Source: an uncultured Saprospiraceae bacterium
GTDB lineage: Bacteria > Bacteroidota > Bacteroidia > Chitinophagales > Saprospiraceae
Direction: 5' to 3'
DNA: 40,601 nt
NCBI GenBank assembly: GCA_905480595.1
Contig: CAJQQY010000097.1
Coordinates: 1 to 40,601 of the forward strand
In this document: positions 8,210-17,352 of the stretch, in pieces
Layout of the letters: each line of letters starts with the position of its first letter
How positions within the stretch are numbered: the stretch's first letter is position 1
Program-made: the position numbers and the translations under genes
The notes under the pieces: generated by a model
Database searches by the model: none
What the model saw: only the letters and a program-made list of their open reading frames with translations
Told to the model about the DNA's origin: nothing

Positions 8210-8877
8210 GACAATTTTTCTATTCCTTTAACAATTTTTATACTTGAAGACGTACCTAATCTATTTGCTCCTGCTTCCAGCATGTCCTTTGCTTTTTTTG
8301 TAGTTCTAATTCCTCCAGAGGCTTTAATTTTAATTGAGCTTGGAAGATTTTCTCTTAAAAACTCAACTACCTCTAGAGTTGCCCCTTCCCCATTAAATCC
8401 AGTTGAAGTTTTAACGTAATCGACTCCAACATCTGTGCAAATTTCGCAAAGTTTTTTTATTTCTTTTTTGTTCAAAAGTCCTGTTTCCAGAATCACTTTG
8501 ATTATTTTTCCCTTCATCTGGGTAGCAAGTGCAACTGTTTTGATGTCGTTTTGTACATAATTCCAATCTCCACTTTTCACAGCGCTTACATTAATTACTA
8601 CATCTAATTCATCTGCTCCATCATCTATTGCCTTTTGAATCTCGGTAGCCTTCGAGGGCGTAGCTGAATACCCCAAAGGAAATCCGATGACTGTTGCAAC
8701 TTTCACATTACTATTTTTAAGTAACATGGAAGCATTTCGTACAAAATACGGAGGTACACAAACTGCATAAAAGCTATAGGCTTCCGCCTCGCTACACAAT
8801 TTTTCAATATCCGCGTTCTTGGTGTCGATCTTAAGTATCGTGTGATCAATATGATCAGGTAGTTGTTTCTCGTTCAC
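8206..8877 (-). CDS. deoC: Deoxyribose-phosphate aldolase
   Basis: DeoC splits 2-deoxyribose 5-phosphate into acetaldehyde and glyceraldehyde 3-phosphate in deoxynucleoside salvage. The 223-residue TIM barrel shows all active-site landmarks: VIGFPLGYSATPSKATEI, Asp92 in DELDVVINVSA, the Schiff-base Lys156 in VDYVKTSTGFNGEGAT, and the proton-relay Lys185 in IKASGGIRT. The length is normal for the class. It is the first gene of the deoC-SPOR-rodA-tgt run, and its TGA overlaps the ATG of the SPOR gene. Grouping a catabolic aldolase with wall genes is probably a transcriptional convenience rather than a pathway link. Confidence 0.96.
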   Translation of the reverse strand: MNEKQLPDHIDHTILKIDTKNADIEKLCSEAEAYSFYAVCVPPYFVRNASMLLKNSNVKVATVIGFPLGYSATPSKATEIQKAIDDGADELDVVINVSAVKSGDWNYVQNDIKTVALATQMKGKIIKVILETGLLNKKEIKKLCEICTDVGVDYVKTSTGFNGEGATLEVVEFLRENLPSSIKIKASGGIRTTKKAKDMLEAGANRLGTSSSIKIVKGIEKLS

Positions 8878-8988
8878 CGTTTTCTCTTTTTGATTTTTTA
8901 AACAAATTTGATATCTAAATGATAGTATGTTTGAAGCATTGGGGTTTCCCGCAAGATAAAGATTCTAAATTAGACTAACGTATTTTGG

Positions 8989-9036
8989 AAAAAAAAAGGT
9001 CTAAAAGTTTACAAAAAACCTTTAGACCTTTTTTTT
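8989..9036 (-). terminator. Terminator after the MoxR gene
   Basis: AAAGGTCTAAAAG (8995-9007) pairs with CCTTTAGACCTTT (9019-9031) apart from one position. Nine A residues precede the stem and a run of eight T residues closes it on the plus strand, so both strands carry a U-tract. It lies just past the MoxR stop codon and separates that gene from deoC. Confidence 0.85.
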
Positions 9037-9052
9037 AATGAAGAAAGCAAGA

Positions 9053-10024
9053 TTAAAACAAGCCTCTGATTACATCTTCCTCCGTAATTCCTTCTGCTTC
9101 TGCTTTATAATTTCTAACAATTCTATGTCTTAGTACATAATTAGCAATCGCTTGAACATCTTCTATATCTGGAGAATATTTTCCATTAATCGCTGCATGA
9201 CATTTTGCTCCCAAAACTAAATACTGTGAAGCCCTTGGTCCTGCTCCCCACGAAATATAATCATTCACTTCTTGAGTCGCCATCTTGGTATTTGGTCGAG
9301 TCTTGGATGCCAAACTTACTGCATATTCCAATACATTATCAGCGATCGGAATTTTACGAATTAATTGTTGGAAAAATAAAATTTGCTCACCTGTTACGAT
9401 ATTTTTCAAATCGTATTTCACTTGCTTAGTTGTTGCTTTTACTACTTCAATTTCCTCTTCGTACGATGGATAATCCAATGTAATATTGAACATAAATCTA
9501 TCCAACTGTGCCTCTGGCAATGGATAAGTTCCTTCTTGCTCAATTGGGTTTTGCGTAGCTAAAACAAAAAATGGAGAAGGTAAAATATGTCGAACTCCAT
9601 TTACTGTTACCGAGCGCTCTTGCATCGCTTCCAAAAGTGCGGCTTGCGTTTTTGGAGGAGTACGGTTAATCTCATCCGCCAAGACGATGTTCGCAAATAA
9701 TGGCCCTTCATAAAATTTGAAATGACGATCTTCATCCAAAATCTCAGATCCAGTAATATCTGAAGGCATCAAATCCGGAGTAAATTGAATTCGTTTAAAA
9801 CTCAAATCTAACACCTCTGAAATCGTACTTACCAATAAAGTTTTTGCCAAACCAGGTACTCCTACTAACAGACTGTGTCCATTACTGAATAATGAAATAA
9901 TCACCGCTTTGACAACGTCTTCTTGACCAATGATCACTTTTGAAATTTCGGAAGAAAGCGCTTTGTAAGAACTCGCTAATGCATCTACTGCTTCTACATC
10001 TGTTTTATACTGTGGTTCTGTCAT
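9053..10024 (-). CDS. MoxR-family AAA+ ATPase
   Basis: MoxR ATPases act as chaperones that mature or activate partner proteins, often ones with von Willebrand A domains. The 323 residues show Walker A GVPGLAKT (about 57-64), Walker B LADEINR, sensor ATQNPIEQEGTYPLPEAQLDRF, and the C-terminal AAA_lid_2 domain with RASQYLVLGAKCHAAI. In most Bacteroidota this gene leads an operon with DUF58 and BatA/BatB vWA proteins. Here a terminator follows directly, the next gene is deoC, and the upstream neighbour is an unrelated lipoprotein. It therefore looks like an orphan MoxR, or its partners have been moved elsewhere. A TAAATTTG promoter element lies about 70 bases upstream. Confidence 0.94.
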   Translation of the reverse strand: MTEPQYKTDVEAVDALASSYKALSSEISKVIIGQEDVVKAVIISLFSNGHSLLVGVPGLAKTLLVSTISEVLDLSFKRIQFTPDLMPSDITGSEILDEDRHFKFYEGPLFANIVLADEINRTPPKTQAALLEAMQERSVTVNGVRHILPSPFFVLATQNPIEQEGTYPLPEAQLDRFMFNITLDYPSYEEEIEVVKATTKQVKYDLKNIVTGEQILFFQQLIRKIPIADNVLEYAVSLASKTRPNTKMATQEVNDYISWGAGPRASQYLVLGAKCHAAINGKYSPDIEDVQAIANYVLRHRIVRNYKAEAEGITEEDVIRGLF

Positions 10025-10093
10025 TATCGTTTTTATATTTTTTTATTTAAAATCCTAATTAAAATTAAGGACAACTAGATTTCTAAGATGTCG

Positions 10094-10101
10094 CAAATTT
10101 A
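10094..10101 (-). promoter_or_regulatory. Putative -7 element for the MoxR gene
   Basis: The minus strand reads TAAATTTG, a match to TAnnTTTG, about 70 bases before the MoxR ATG. No clear TTG lies 19-21 bases upstream (the sequence there is GTTA), so only half of the promoter is supported. Confidence 0.4.
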
Positions 10102-10187
10102 TTAAAAAAATGGCAGATATGTAACGCTAAATTACCATGCTTTGTTTCGAGGCAAATAACCGACTTTTATAAGAAATAAATGTTCTC

Positions 10188-10222
10188 TATTCACAAGGTG
10201 ACTTCGAATCACCTTGTGAATA
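10188..10222. repeat. 14-bp perfect palindromic hairpin, intergenic (copy A)
   Basis: TATTCACAAGGTGA (10188-10201) and its exact complement (10209-10222) flank a CTTCGAA loop. No U-tract follows on either strand, and a proper terminator (10246-10277) lies right beside it. A related 31-base palindrome occurs at 28959-28989, sharing both 9-base ends, so this may be one copy of a dispersed element. Confidence 0.75.
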
Positions 10223-10239
10223 AAAAAAATCTTTTTTCA

Positions 10240-10279
10240 ATAAAAAAGCAGCAACTAAAATCAATTAGTTGCTGCTTCA
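10240..10279 (-). terminator. Terminator after the M48-like lipoprotein gene
   Basis: A perfect 12-bp stem, AAGCAGCAACTA (10246-10257) with TAGTTGCTGCTT (10266-10277), is followed on the minus strand by TTTTATTG. It lies about 25 bases past the lipoprotein gene's stop codon. Confidence 0.87.
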
Positions 10280-10301
10280 CATTTTTAGTTTTGCTCTTTT
10301 T

Positions 10302-11162
10302 TTATAGTCGATCTAAAACATATTTTTGATAACCTCCATTGGATTTAAAATCTCCACAATCATCACCTGAAGTAACCGGAAGATTGAGGATATAATCTTC
10401 TTGATTTCTATAATCATAAGATCTTCTTGTCTGCATCCACTTTGTGTCTGCTTCGTCCAAATGATCCAAAATTGAAATAATTCCAGTTCTATCAAATATA
10501 GATGTTTGGCAAATTAATGAAACAGCCATTTCATCCATTTCACTTGTCATTGCTTCATCAAATTTTAATTCACCTAACATTGTTGCCACATCTTCTAAAG
10601 TTGGCGAACTCGGTGGTGGTGGTATTCCTTGGACAAAATTATTTAATGTTGTTGTATTAAATTCATTGATCAATCTGTTCAATAAATATTTCTCATGCAT
10701 CAACGTTGCTTCAAACGTCAAAATATAATACAACTCATATTCTTTTTCTAGTGACTTTAATAATCCTGTTGAAAGATACAGATGTCCTCCGGGCGTCGTG
10801 AAAGCCGTTTTGACATCATCTAAATCTAAAATAGTTACTTGCCATTCTCGACTTCGATCCCAACGATCATTTGATGGTGATTGCCCATCTATCTTCAAAA
10901 TATTGCTTGCTTGATTATATAACTTTTGAATATACCAATAAGTGGAATCAGCGGGTGAGTTGTAAGATAATGCAGGAAAATTGACTATATCTGCTGCAAT
11001 CGCTATTCTCATTTGATCACCCAACATTTCTCTTTTTTCTTTGGTAAATGTACTTGGTGCAGGAACGTCTTCTTTTCGACATGAAGAAAAGGCTAGCACT
11101 CCAATTAGAAGGGCTAGAAAAAAATAATTTTTTCTAACGGGTTTAGTGTTTGTTTTTCTCAT
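10302..11162 (-). CDS. Lipoprotein resembling an M48 peptidase with a broken active site
   Basis: No family can be named with certainty. From the ATG at 11162 the 286-residue product starts with a charged tip and a hydrophobic stretch ending in a lipobox, LAFSSC, so it should be a lipid-anchored envelope protein. The central part follows the order of M48 (Ste24/HtpX-like) metallopeptidases: TPGGHLYLSTGLLKSL before the active-site helix, then a later helix reading SEMDEMAVSLICQ and RTGIISILDHLDEAD. However, the HExxH position reads LTFEATLMHEKYL, so the first zinc His is missing, and the later E-x-x-x-D is only partly kept. If the resemblance is real, it is a pseudoenzyme. The frame is open 24 codons further upstream, but that stretch lacks signal-peptide character. 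It is monocistronic. Confidence 0.7.
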   Translation of the reverse strand: MRKTNTKPVRKNYFFLALLIGVLAFSSCRKEDVPAPSTFTKEKREMLGDQMRIAIAADIVNFPALSYNSPADSTYWYIQKLYNQASNILKIDGQSPSNDRWDRSREWQVTILDLDDVKTAFTTPGGHLYLSTGLLKSLEKEYELYYILTFEATLMHEKYLLNRLINEFNTTTLNNFVQGIPPPPSSPTLEDVATMLGELKFDEAMTSEMDEMAVSLICQTSIFDRTGIISILDHLDEADTKWMQTRRSYDYRNQEDYILNLPVTSGDDCGDFKSNGGYQKYVLDRL

Positions 11163-11468
11163 TATGTTGTTCAATAGTATGTTTGAAAAGTAGGAGTTAC
11201 ATCGGATTATAATCGAACTCTTCGTGTTTGTCACAATATTATAACAAAAACCTGACCAAAATTGCTAGAAGATGATTAAATCATAAAATATTTTTCACCC
11301 AGAACACATTGATTTTCAACGTATTAGTTAAAACAAAATACTTTTGCATTGGAAATATTTTCCACAAAGACACATGAGATTTTCAACTACATGAAGAGGT
11401 AGTTGAGGTCACATAAAATCAATAATGGAGGTTGAAAGTGAAATATTGGAGAAAATATAAGAGTCAAA
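11163..11468. other. Intergenic stretch without a gene
   Basis: This 306-base gap between the ade stop and the lipoprotein start is AT-rich. It holds one small hairpin (TCAACTAC at 11383-11390 with GTAGTTGA at 11399-11406), which may end the ade transcript although no U-tract follows. I see no ORF of interest and no convincing promoter. Confidence 0.5.
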
Positions 11469-13103
11469 TTAACCCTTTTCAGGAATAAAAACCTGAGTGA
11501 ATTTAAATTCTTTTCCATCAAATAATCCTTTATCACTCAATTTTAATTGAGGTATAACCAAAAGTGCCATAAATGATAAAGTCATAAAAGGTGCAGTCAA
11601 AGTGCATCCTAATTCATTTTTCACAAAAGAATCAATCTCAGAATATGCTTTTGCAGTTTCATATCCATCTACATTGGTCATAATTCCTGCGATTGGTAAA
11701 GGCAATACTTTTTCTTCTTCTGGACTTACCGCCGAGATTCCGCCTTGATTTTCGATAATCAAATTAACTGCACGACAAAGTGATTCATCATCCGTTCCGA
11801 CTGCTATAATATTGTGAGAGTCGTGTCCGACGCAGGAAGCGATTGCTCCTTTTTTCAAATTAAAATTATTGATAAATGCCATCGCAGGAGTTTCATTTTT
11901 ATAGCGATTGACGACGGTCATTTTCAAATTATCATTTTCCAAATCAGAAATGGCGAAACCGTTTTCTATCTTTGTTTTGGAAAAAAAACTGTCCGTTACG
12001 ATTTCATCATCAATAGCTTTAATGACTTGAATTTGATCCGACTTTGCTTTTAGTTGAAAATCTTGAGGTGATTTTTTTTCTGTAAAAAAATTATTGATGA
12101 TTTCTGTTTCGACAGGTTGGATAAAACTTTTGCCTTCTTCAGCAACTAGTTCGCCATTGATATAAGTTGCTTTTACTTTAAAATTATCGAGATCATGCAC
12201 TAAAATAAAATCAGCAGCATCTCCTATTTTCATTTGCCCAACATCCAAATTATAATGCTCCACAGGATTGATACAAGCTACTTGCAACACATCAAAAATA
12301 TCACAATCTTTTGCCACCGCTCGTGCAGCCAATTGATTAATATGTCCTTCGATTAAATCATCAGGATGTTTATCGTCAGAACAAAACATCATTCGATCAG
12401 CATACTTTGGTAATAAGGCAATTAAGGCTTCGAAGTTCTTCGCAGCGCTTCCCTCTCTAATCAAAATCTTCATCCCCTTTTCTAATTTTCCCAAAGCTTC
12501 TTCATAAGTAAAACATTCATGATCAGTAGAAATACCTGCGGAAATATACTTTCTCGCATCTTCTCCCATTAAACCTGGCGCATGACCATCTATTGGTTTT
12601 CCATATTTTTTGGCTATTGCAATTTTTGCCATCACCTCAGCGTCTTCGAAAAGAACCCCTGGGTAATTCATCATTGCTGCCAAATATTTGATATCTGGAT
12701 TTTGCATCATTTCTTCGATGCCATCGACTCCGATTACTGCACCTGCTGTTTCAAAACTTGTCGCAGGCACACAAGAAGGTGCTCCGAAATTAAATTTAAA
12801 CGGAACTTGTTTCCCATTTTTTATCATAAAATAAACTCCTTCGATTCCGATCACATTGGCAATTTCATGTGGATCAGAAACCGTTGCAACCGTTCCATGA
12901 GTAACTGCTATTCTCGCAAACTCTGAAGGTACCAACATCGAACTCTCGATATGAACATGTGCATCAACAAATCCTGGAAGGAGATATAAGTTACTTTCAC
13001 CTTCTTTCTTTTCGATACTTTTTATTTTTCCATTTTCAAAAATTATTTCGCCAAAGTAGATTTGGCGATTAGGGATATCGACGATGTTTGCTGAAATATT
13101 CAT
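11469..13103 (-). CDS. ade: Adenine deaminase
   Basis: Ade hydrolyses adenine to hypoxanthine and ammonia in purine salvage. The 544-residue protein has the amidohydrolase metal site [13 protein letters not shown] (about 44-56), [39 protein letters not shown] with [10 protein letters not shown], and the late motifs [16 protein letters not shown] and [24 protein letters not shown]. The Ade-specific C-terminal domain follows ([29 protein letters not shown]). The length is standard. It starts 15 bases after the stop of the helicase-nuclease gene on the same strand, so the two are probably co-transcribed. No other purine gene lies nearby. Confidence 0.96.
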   Translation of the reverse strand: MNISANIVDIPNRQIYFGEIIFENGKIKSIEKKEGESNLYLLPGFVDAHVHIESSMLVPSEFARIAVTHGTVATVSDPHEIANVIGIEGVYFMIKNGKQVPFKFNFGAPSCVPATSFETAGAVIGVDGIEEMMQNPDIKYLAAMMNYPGVLFEDAEVMAKIAIAKKYGKPIDGHAPGLMGEDARKYISAGISTDHECFTYEEALGKLEKGMKILIREGSAAKNFEALIALLPKYADRMMFCSDDKHPDDLIEGHINQLAARAVAKDCDIFDVLQVACINPVEHYNLDVGQMKIGDAADFILVHDLDNFKVKATYINGELVAEEGKSFIQPVETEIINNFFTEKKSPQDFQLKAKSDQIQVIKAIDDEIVTDSFFSKTKIENGFAISDLENDNLKMTVVNRYKNETPAMAFINNFNLKKGAIASCVGHDSHNIIAVGTDDESLCRAVNLIIENQGGISAVSPEEEKVLPLPIAGIMTNVDGYETAKAYSEIDSFVKNELGCTLTAPFMTLSFMALLVIPQLKLSDKGLFDGKEFKFTQVFIPEKG

Positions 13104-13118
13104 ATCAGATTTTAATCT

Positions 13119-15833
13119 TTATTTAAAAAAATCTCGAAGTGCTGCTACACATTTTTCTTTGTCAAAATACCATGCGCTAAATGGTAATGTAAATGTACTC
13201 AATCCTACTCGTTCCAACATTCTCCATCTTTCAATTGGCAATGCAGTTTCAAATTCGCCAGGAAATCCGATTAAGTCGATGCAAAAAGTTTTTCCTTCAT
13301 GAACTACAACCAAATCAATTGCTGTCCCTGCAATTGGAAAAGCAATATGCCATTCTTTAATTCCAAATGAACGAATACTTTCTATCACTTCCTCCAAAAA
13401 TGTATCAACTTTTTTCTGATTTAAATATGTCGGAGGACTAGCGTTATTATTTTTCAGTCCATAAATAAATCTCGCGAGTAAACTATCATTTTTAATTTTT
13501 TCATTTGAAAAAGAAATAAAAACATGTTGCAAAGAACGCGCTCGCGTGATGCTTACATTAAATACACCTTCTCGATTCAAATAATTAAAAGCAGCAGGAT
13601 GACTTTCATTATCTAAGGCAAAAGAAAGAAACATCACTTCTTTTTCTTCCCCTTGAAAGACAAAAGGTGTCCCTATCAAAATCCGATGTCGTTCCAATTC
13701 TTCAGCAGAAAATATCTTTAAAATTCGACGCTGCAAATAATCAACTTGATCTCGAAAAGGAGAAAGGATTCCGATACTTTGACAAAGGCCTACATTCAAA
13801 TTTTTCTCTTCCTCAATTATTGCTTTGACCATTTCAAAAATTGAATCTACTTCTTTTTTATTATAGCCTGTTTTTGTTCGGATCCCATTTACGGAATGTA
13901 AAAATGCATGTTGCCGATGAAGTGTGGCAGGACAAGCAGTCATCACATCCAATTTTCCATCATAAAAATGAGTATTACTAAATTGAATAATATCAGGCAT
14001 GCTTCGAAAATGTTCATTCAAAAAATGAACCTGTCTTTGACTTTTGATGGAGTCAGAAACCATGTCAAGCAAACTTTGATTTCGATAATCCAATTGCTCT
14101 GCACCTCGATTTCCAACTCCAAATTGTTCAATCAATTGATTCTGTTTTGCCTGAGAAAGAAAAGACATGTGGCGTAATTGTTTGGGATCACCAACTATGA
14201 CCGCAGACTTTCCTCTTTGCAAAATCGGCAACGAACTTGCAATGTCGCATTGAGTCGCTTCATCAATTATTACCACATCAAAAAGTTCTTTTTGCAACGG
14301 AAGCACTTTGTTGATGTCGGTCGAATTGGCTACCCAAATTGGCAATGCTTTTAAAACTTTCGCAAAATTGATCTCTTCAAAAATTGATTCTTTTCGATTT
14401 CCAGTTCGTGCTTTAAAGGCTTTCACCAAAGCTTGCATCTCTGCTCTCGATTTATTTAATGCTTCATTTAGAAATTGATAAAATCGAAGTTGGATTAGTT
14501 TTTTTAAATTTTTATTTCGCTGAAGTAATTCATTCTCAAGCAAAAACATTTTTTTCCAAAGCGGAATTTCTTTTTCAAACTTATTCGTTAAGAAATACAT
14601 TTTGATTTTTTGGAAAAAAGAATCTTGATACTGAAATAGAAAATCTCCTCGCTCAATTTCTGTTTTTGTTCGTGAATCGATTTTCTTTTCGAGTGCGGCG
14701 AGAGTTTTGATTTGTGTTTTTACTTTTTTAAAAAGTACTTTTATTTCGCTTCTAGAAGTTTCCACAAGACCAATTCCTCTCAATAAATTTTCCAACTTTT
14801 TTTGAAGAATTTTTTTATAATCTTTCTTCCCTGCTCGAACGACGATGCCATTTAAACCAAAATCCTTTTCGATTTTATCAGCCACCACATTCCCAGCTTG
14901 ATTATTTTTAGATGCAATTAATACTGATTTACCTTGACTCATCAATTCAACTGCCAAAGCTGCAATCGTAAATGATTTACCTGTCCCTGGTGGGCCAATT
15001 GCCAAAGTCAAATGATTAGCAAAAGTTGATTGTAAAATATTTTCTTGGCTTTTATTTAAAACGATGGGAACAGTTAAGTCGATTTTTTGAGAAATAGATT
15101 TTTGTTTTTGCGTTCCAAATATTTCATTTAAAGGAGTGGAGAAATCATTTTCTTCAGACATTTTTCCCAACTCATTTAAAATACCTCGCGAGCCAGTTGG
15201 TTTATTTAGCATCGCAATTCCGCAAGCAGGGACGATAACAAATGAAGGTTTTTCTTTTCTTTCTTTTTGCAAATCCTTCAACATTTTATCTGTCCAAAGA
15301 TTTGGATAATTTTCAATTTTAGAAAAATCTAAGTTTGGAAAAATATCATTGAGTGTTTTTTCAATTTGAAAAACTTGATCGAATTGGATGAATCCTTTCG
15401 GTAGTTTTCGAGTAAGATTTTCTAGAAGTCCTGGTTGAATATTTTCAACAGCTTGGAGAATGGCTGGATTTATAATTGGATTTTCGGCATCGATCGAAAC
15501 GTAAAAGATTTCATTTTCGACTTTCAATTTGACTTGATGCAAATAAAGCGGTGCGGTGATATTTTGTTTTTTTCCAGCAACGGTCATTTCTCCAAACATA
15601 AAAAAAGAGCAACAATACAATGCTTTTTCTTTGGAGTAAATGGCAAGACGCTGATTTATTTTTTCGCCCCAATCAGTTGGGACTGGAAATTCTAGCATTT
15701 TACCTTGCAGCAGTTCAGCACTTTCTAGAACAAGAGGATGTTCGACTTTTGCACTATAAAAATTAAGCAAACTAGTCGCTCGATAGTCCGATTGATAGCA
15801 TGACTTAAAATAGTTGACAAGCGCTTTTGACAT
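13119..15833 (-). CDS. SF1 (UPF1/DNA2-like) helicase with C-terminal nuclease-like domain
   Basis: The 904-residue protein has a novel-looking N-terminal region (1-250), then a superfamily 1B helicase core: Walker A GPPGTGKS (280-287), a long coiled insertion (about 335-490), Walker B IIDEATQC (near 522-529), GDPKQLRHMSFLS (548-560), HFRSMPDIIQFSN, ILSPFRDQVDYLQ, and motif VI NVSITRARSLQHVFIS. The last 90 residues (IKEWHIAFPIAGTAIDLVVV then FCIDLIGFPG) look like a Vsr/DUF559-type restriction-endonuclease fold, although the usual E-x-D is replaced by D-x-I. It probably unwinds or remodels nucleic acid. Some single-gene proteins of this general layout have been linked to phage defence, but the surroundings here are housekeeping. 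It is divergent from mscS (92-base gap), and ade follows it. Confidence 0.88.
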   Translation of the reverse strand: MSKALVNYFKSCYQSDYRATSLLNFYSAKVEHPLVLESAELLQGKMLEFPVPTDWGEKINQRLAIYSKEKALYCCSFFMFGEMTVAGKKQNITAPLYLHQVKLKVENEIFYVSIDAENPIINPAILQAVENIQPGLLENLTRKLPKGFIQFDQVFQIEKTLNDIFPNLDFSKIENYPNLWTDKMLKDLQKERKEKPSFVIVPACGIAMLNKPTGSRGILNELGKMSEENDFSTPLNEIFGTQKQKSISQKIDLTVPIVLNKSQENILQSTFANHLTLAIGPPGTGKSFTIAALAVELMSQGKSVLIASKNNQAGNVVADKIEKDFGLNGIVVRAGKKDYKKILQKKLENLLRGIGLVETSRSEIKVLFKKVKTQIKTLAALEKKIDSRTKTEIERGDFLFQYQDSFFQKIKMYFLTNKFEKEIPLWKKMFLLENELLQRNKNLKKLIQLRFYQFLNEALNKSRAEMQALVKAFKARTGNRKESIFEEINFAKVLKALPIWVANSTDINKVLPLQKELFDVVIIDEATQCDIASSLPILQRGKSAVIVGDPKQLRHMSFLSQAKQNQLIEQFGVGNRGAEQLDYRNQSLLDMVSDSIKSQRQVHFLNEHFRSMPDIIQFSNTHFYDGKLDVMTACPATLHRQHAFLHSVNGIRTKTGYNKKEVDSIFEMVKAIIEEEKNLNVGLCQSIGILSPFRDQVDYLQRRILKIFSAEELERHRILIGTPFVFQGEEKEVMFLSFALDNESHPAAFNYLNREGVFNVSITRARSLQHVFISFSNEKIKNDSLLARFIYGLKNNNASPPTYLNQKKVDTFLEEVIESIRSFGIKEWHIAFPIAGTAIDLVVVHEGKTFCIDLIGFPGEFETALPIERWRMLERVGLSTFTLPFSAWYFDKEKCVAALRDFFK

Positions 15834-15925
15834 TGTGGAAAAATTTGATTAAAATATTTGTGTAAAAAAACTTTAAAATATTTATAAAAGGGTAATTTTC
15901 GGAAATAAATAATTCTAATCACAAA

Positions 15926-17281
15926 ATGAACTTTAACGATTTTCTCCAACAAGTACTTTTTAACATCGGCAATCACGAAGTGACTTCAAGGCAACTTATT
16001 AGTTGGGGTATAATTTTGATTGTCACTTTTTTGGTTTATGAATTAGTGAAAAAAAAGGTTTTACCAAAATATTTTGCGCAGGAGAAATATGTCATTCGAG
16101 ATAATTCTAGGATATTAAAGAGTATCCGAAATATTTTTGTTTTGATTGGTTTGATCGGATCCGTTTGGGCACTCGAAATTGATTTTCTACTTTATCAAAT
16201 GAAGACTGTGGAAATTCGAGTTTCGACAGTTTTATATGCTTTGACAATTTGGCAAGTAGCAGGACTTTTAGATTGGATAGCTTCCAAGGTTTTAGTTTAT
16301 AATTATCACCGAAGTCGAAATGATTTGGATTATCAAACTTCCGTTGAAAAATATGCTAAAGAAACAGATAGTAATGCTGGAAGCTTAGTGCGATTAGTCG
16401 TGTATGCTGTAGCTGTTTTTTTAGTCTTACAAAGTTTTAATTTAGAAAGCTATACTGTTGTCAGTTTAACAAAAACTCAGATTAGGGTATCAGATATTCT
16501 CGAATCCATCTTGATTATTTTAACTGCTCGATTGATTTTTTGGATGGTAACTCAATTGGTTTTGTATCGATATTATAAGAGAAGTCATATTGATATTGGT
16601 TCTCAATATGCTATTAATCAACTGCTCAAGTATGTCATTTATACGATGGCATTGCTATGGGCGATTTCTAGTTTGGGAATTGAGATGACCGTTTTGTGGG
16701 GTGGTGCTGCTGCGCTTTTGGTTGGAATTGGTTTAGGATTACAGCAAACTTTTAATGATTTTTTTTCCGGAATTGTATTGTTATTTGAGCGATCAGTTGA
16801 AATTGGACATGTTTTGAATATTGGCGGAATGATTGGGACTGTAAAAGAAATTGGATTGAGAACTTCGTTAATTGAAACAAGAGATAATATTACCGTTGTA
16901 GTTCCCAATTCTAAATTAGTTACAGACAATGTTATCAACTGGAGTCATTTGGATGAAAAAGTTAGATTTCAAATTAATGTCGGAGTCGCTTATGGGTCTA
17001 ATACAAAATTGGTAAAAGAGATATTATTAAAAGTAGTTGGTGAGCATCCTGAAATTGTCGAACATCCAAATCCATTTGTTCGATTTACTAATTTTGGAGA
17101 TTCATCATTAGATTTTGAGGTGTATTTTTTCTCTCGGAACTTTATTCGAATTGAGGATGTAAAAAGTGATTTACGTTTTGAAATTGATCATGCTTTTAGA
17201 GAAAATAATGTGGAAATTCCATTCCCGCAACGAGTGGTTTGGATGAAAGGAAATCAAGGAATAAAAAAAGAGGAATCTTAA
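15926..17281 (+). CDS. MscS-family mechanosensitive ion channel
   Basis: MscS channels open under membrane tension and release solutes during osmotic downshock. The 451-residue protein has four predicted membrane segments before the pore (about 24-40, 67-85, 150-170 and 190-215). The TM3 pore helix with AAALLVGIGLGLQQTFNDF (about 265-290) and the cytoplasmic beta domain (GMIGTVKEIGLRTSLIETRD, VVVPNSKLVTDNVINWSH) follow, and then the C-terminal alpha-beta portion with IPFPQRVVW. It is longer than E. coli MscS (286) because of the extra N-terminal helices, like the mid-sized Bacteroidota versions. It is divergent from the helicase gene and converges on mutL, sharing a strong bidirectional terminator. 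Confidence 0.93.
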   Translation: MNFNDFLQQVLFNIGNHEVTSRQLISWGIILIVTFLVYELVKKKVLPKYFAQEKYVIRDNSRILKSIRNIFVLIGLIGSVWALEIDFLLYQMKTVEIRVSTVLYALTIWQVAGLLDWIASKVLVYNYHRSRNDLDYQTSVEKYAKETDSNAGSLVRLVVYAVAVFLVLQSFNLESYTVVSLTKTQIRVSDILESILIILTARLIFWMVTQLVLYRYYKRSHIDIGSQYAINQLLKYVIYTMALLWAISSLGIEMTVLWGGAAALLVGIGLGLQQTFNDFFSGIVLLFERSVEIGHVLNIGGMIGTVKEIGLRTSLIETRDNITVVVPNSKLVTDNVINWSHLDEKVRFQINVGVAYGSNTKLVKEILLKVVGEHPEIVEHPNPFVRFTNFGDSSLDFEVYFFSRNFIRIEDVKSDLRFEIDHAFRENNVEIPFPQRVVWMKGNQGIKKEES

Positions 17282-17290
17282 TTTTAAATA

Positions 17291-17332
17291 AAAAAATGCT
17301 TCAAGAGAATTTAATTTCTTGAAGCATTTTTT
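17291..17332. terminator. Bidirectional terminator between mscS and mutL
   Basis: A perfect 16-bp stem (AAAAAATGCTTCAAGA, 17291-17306, with 17317-17332) and a 10-base loop sit between two converging genes. The A-run on one side and the T-run on the other give a U-tract in both directions. Confidence 0.95.
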
Positions 17333-17352
17333 TATTTGAATATCATTAATTT

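Noticed and set aside
11163-11234. A 24-codon extension of the M48-like lipoprotein
   Set aside because: It would bury the signal peptide; starting at 11162 gives a normal lipoprotein leader ending in SSC.
13119-15833. A complete known antiphage system
   Set aside because: There is no partner gene, recombinase, composition shift or other defence gene nearby; the helicase-nuclease alone does not prove defence.
11469-15833. A RADAR-like ATPase plus deaminase pair
   Set aside because: The deaminase is a standard adenine (base) deaminase of the Ade family and the ATPase is an SF1 helicase, not the RdrA type.
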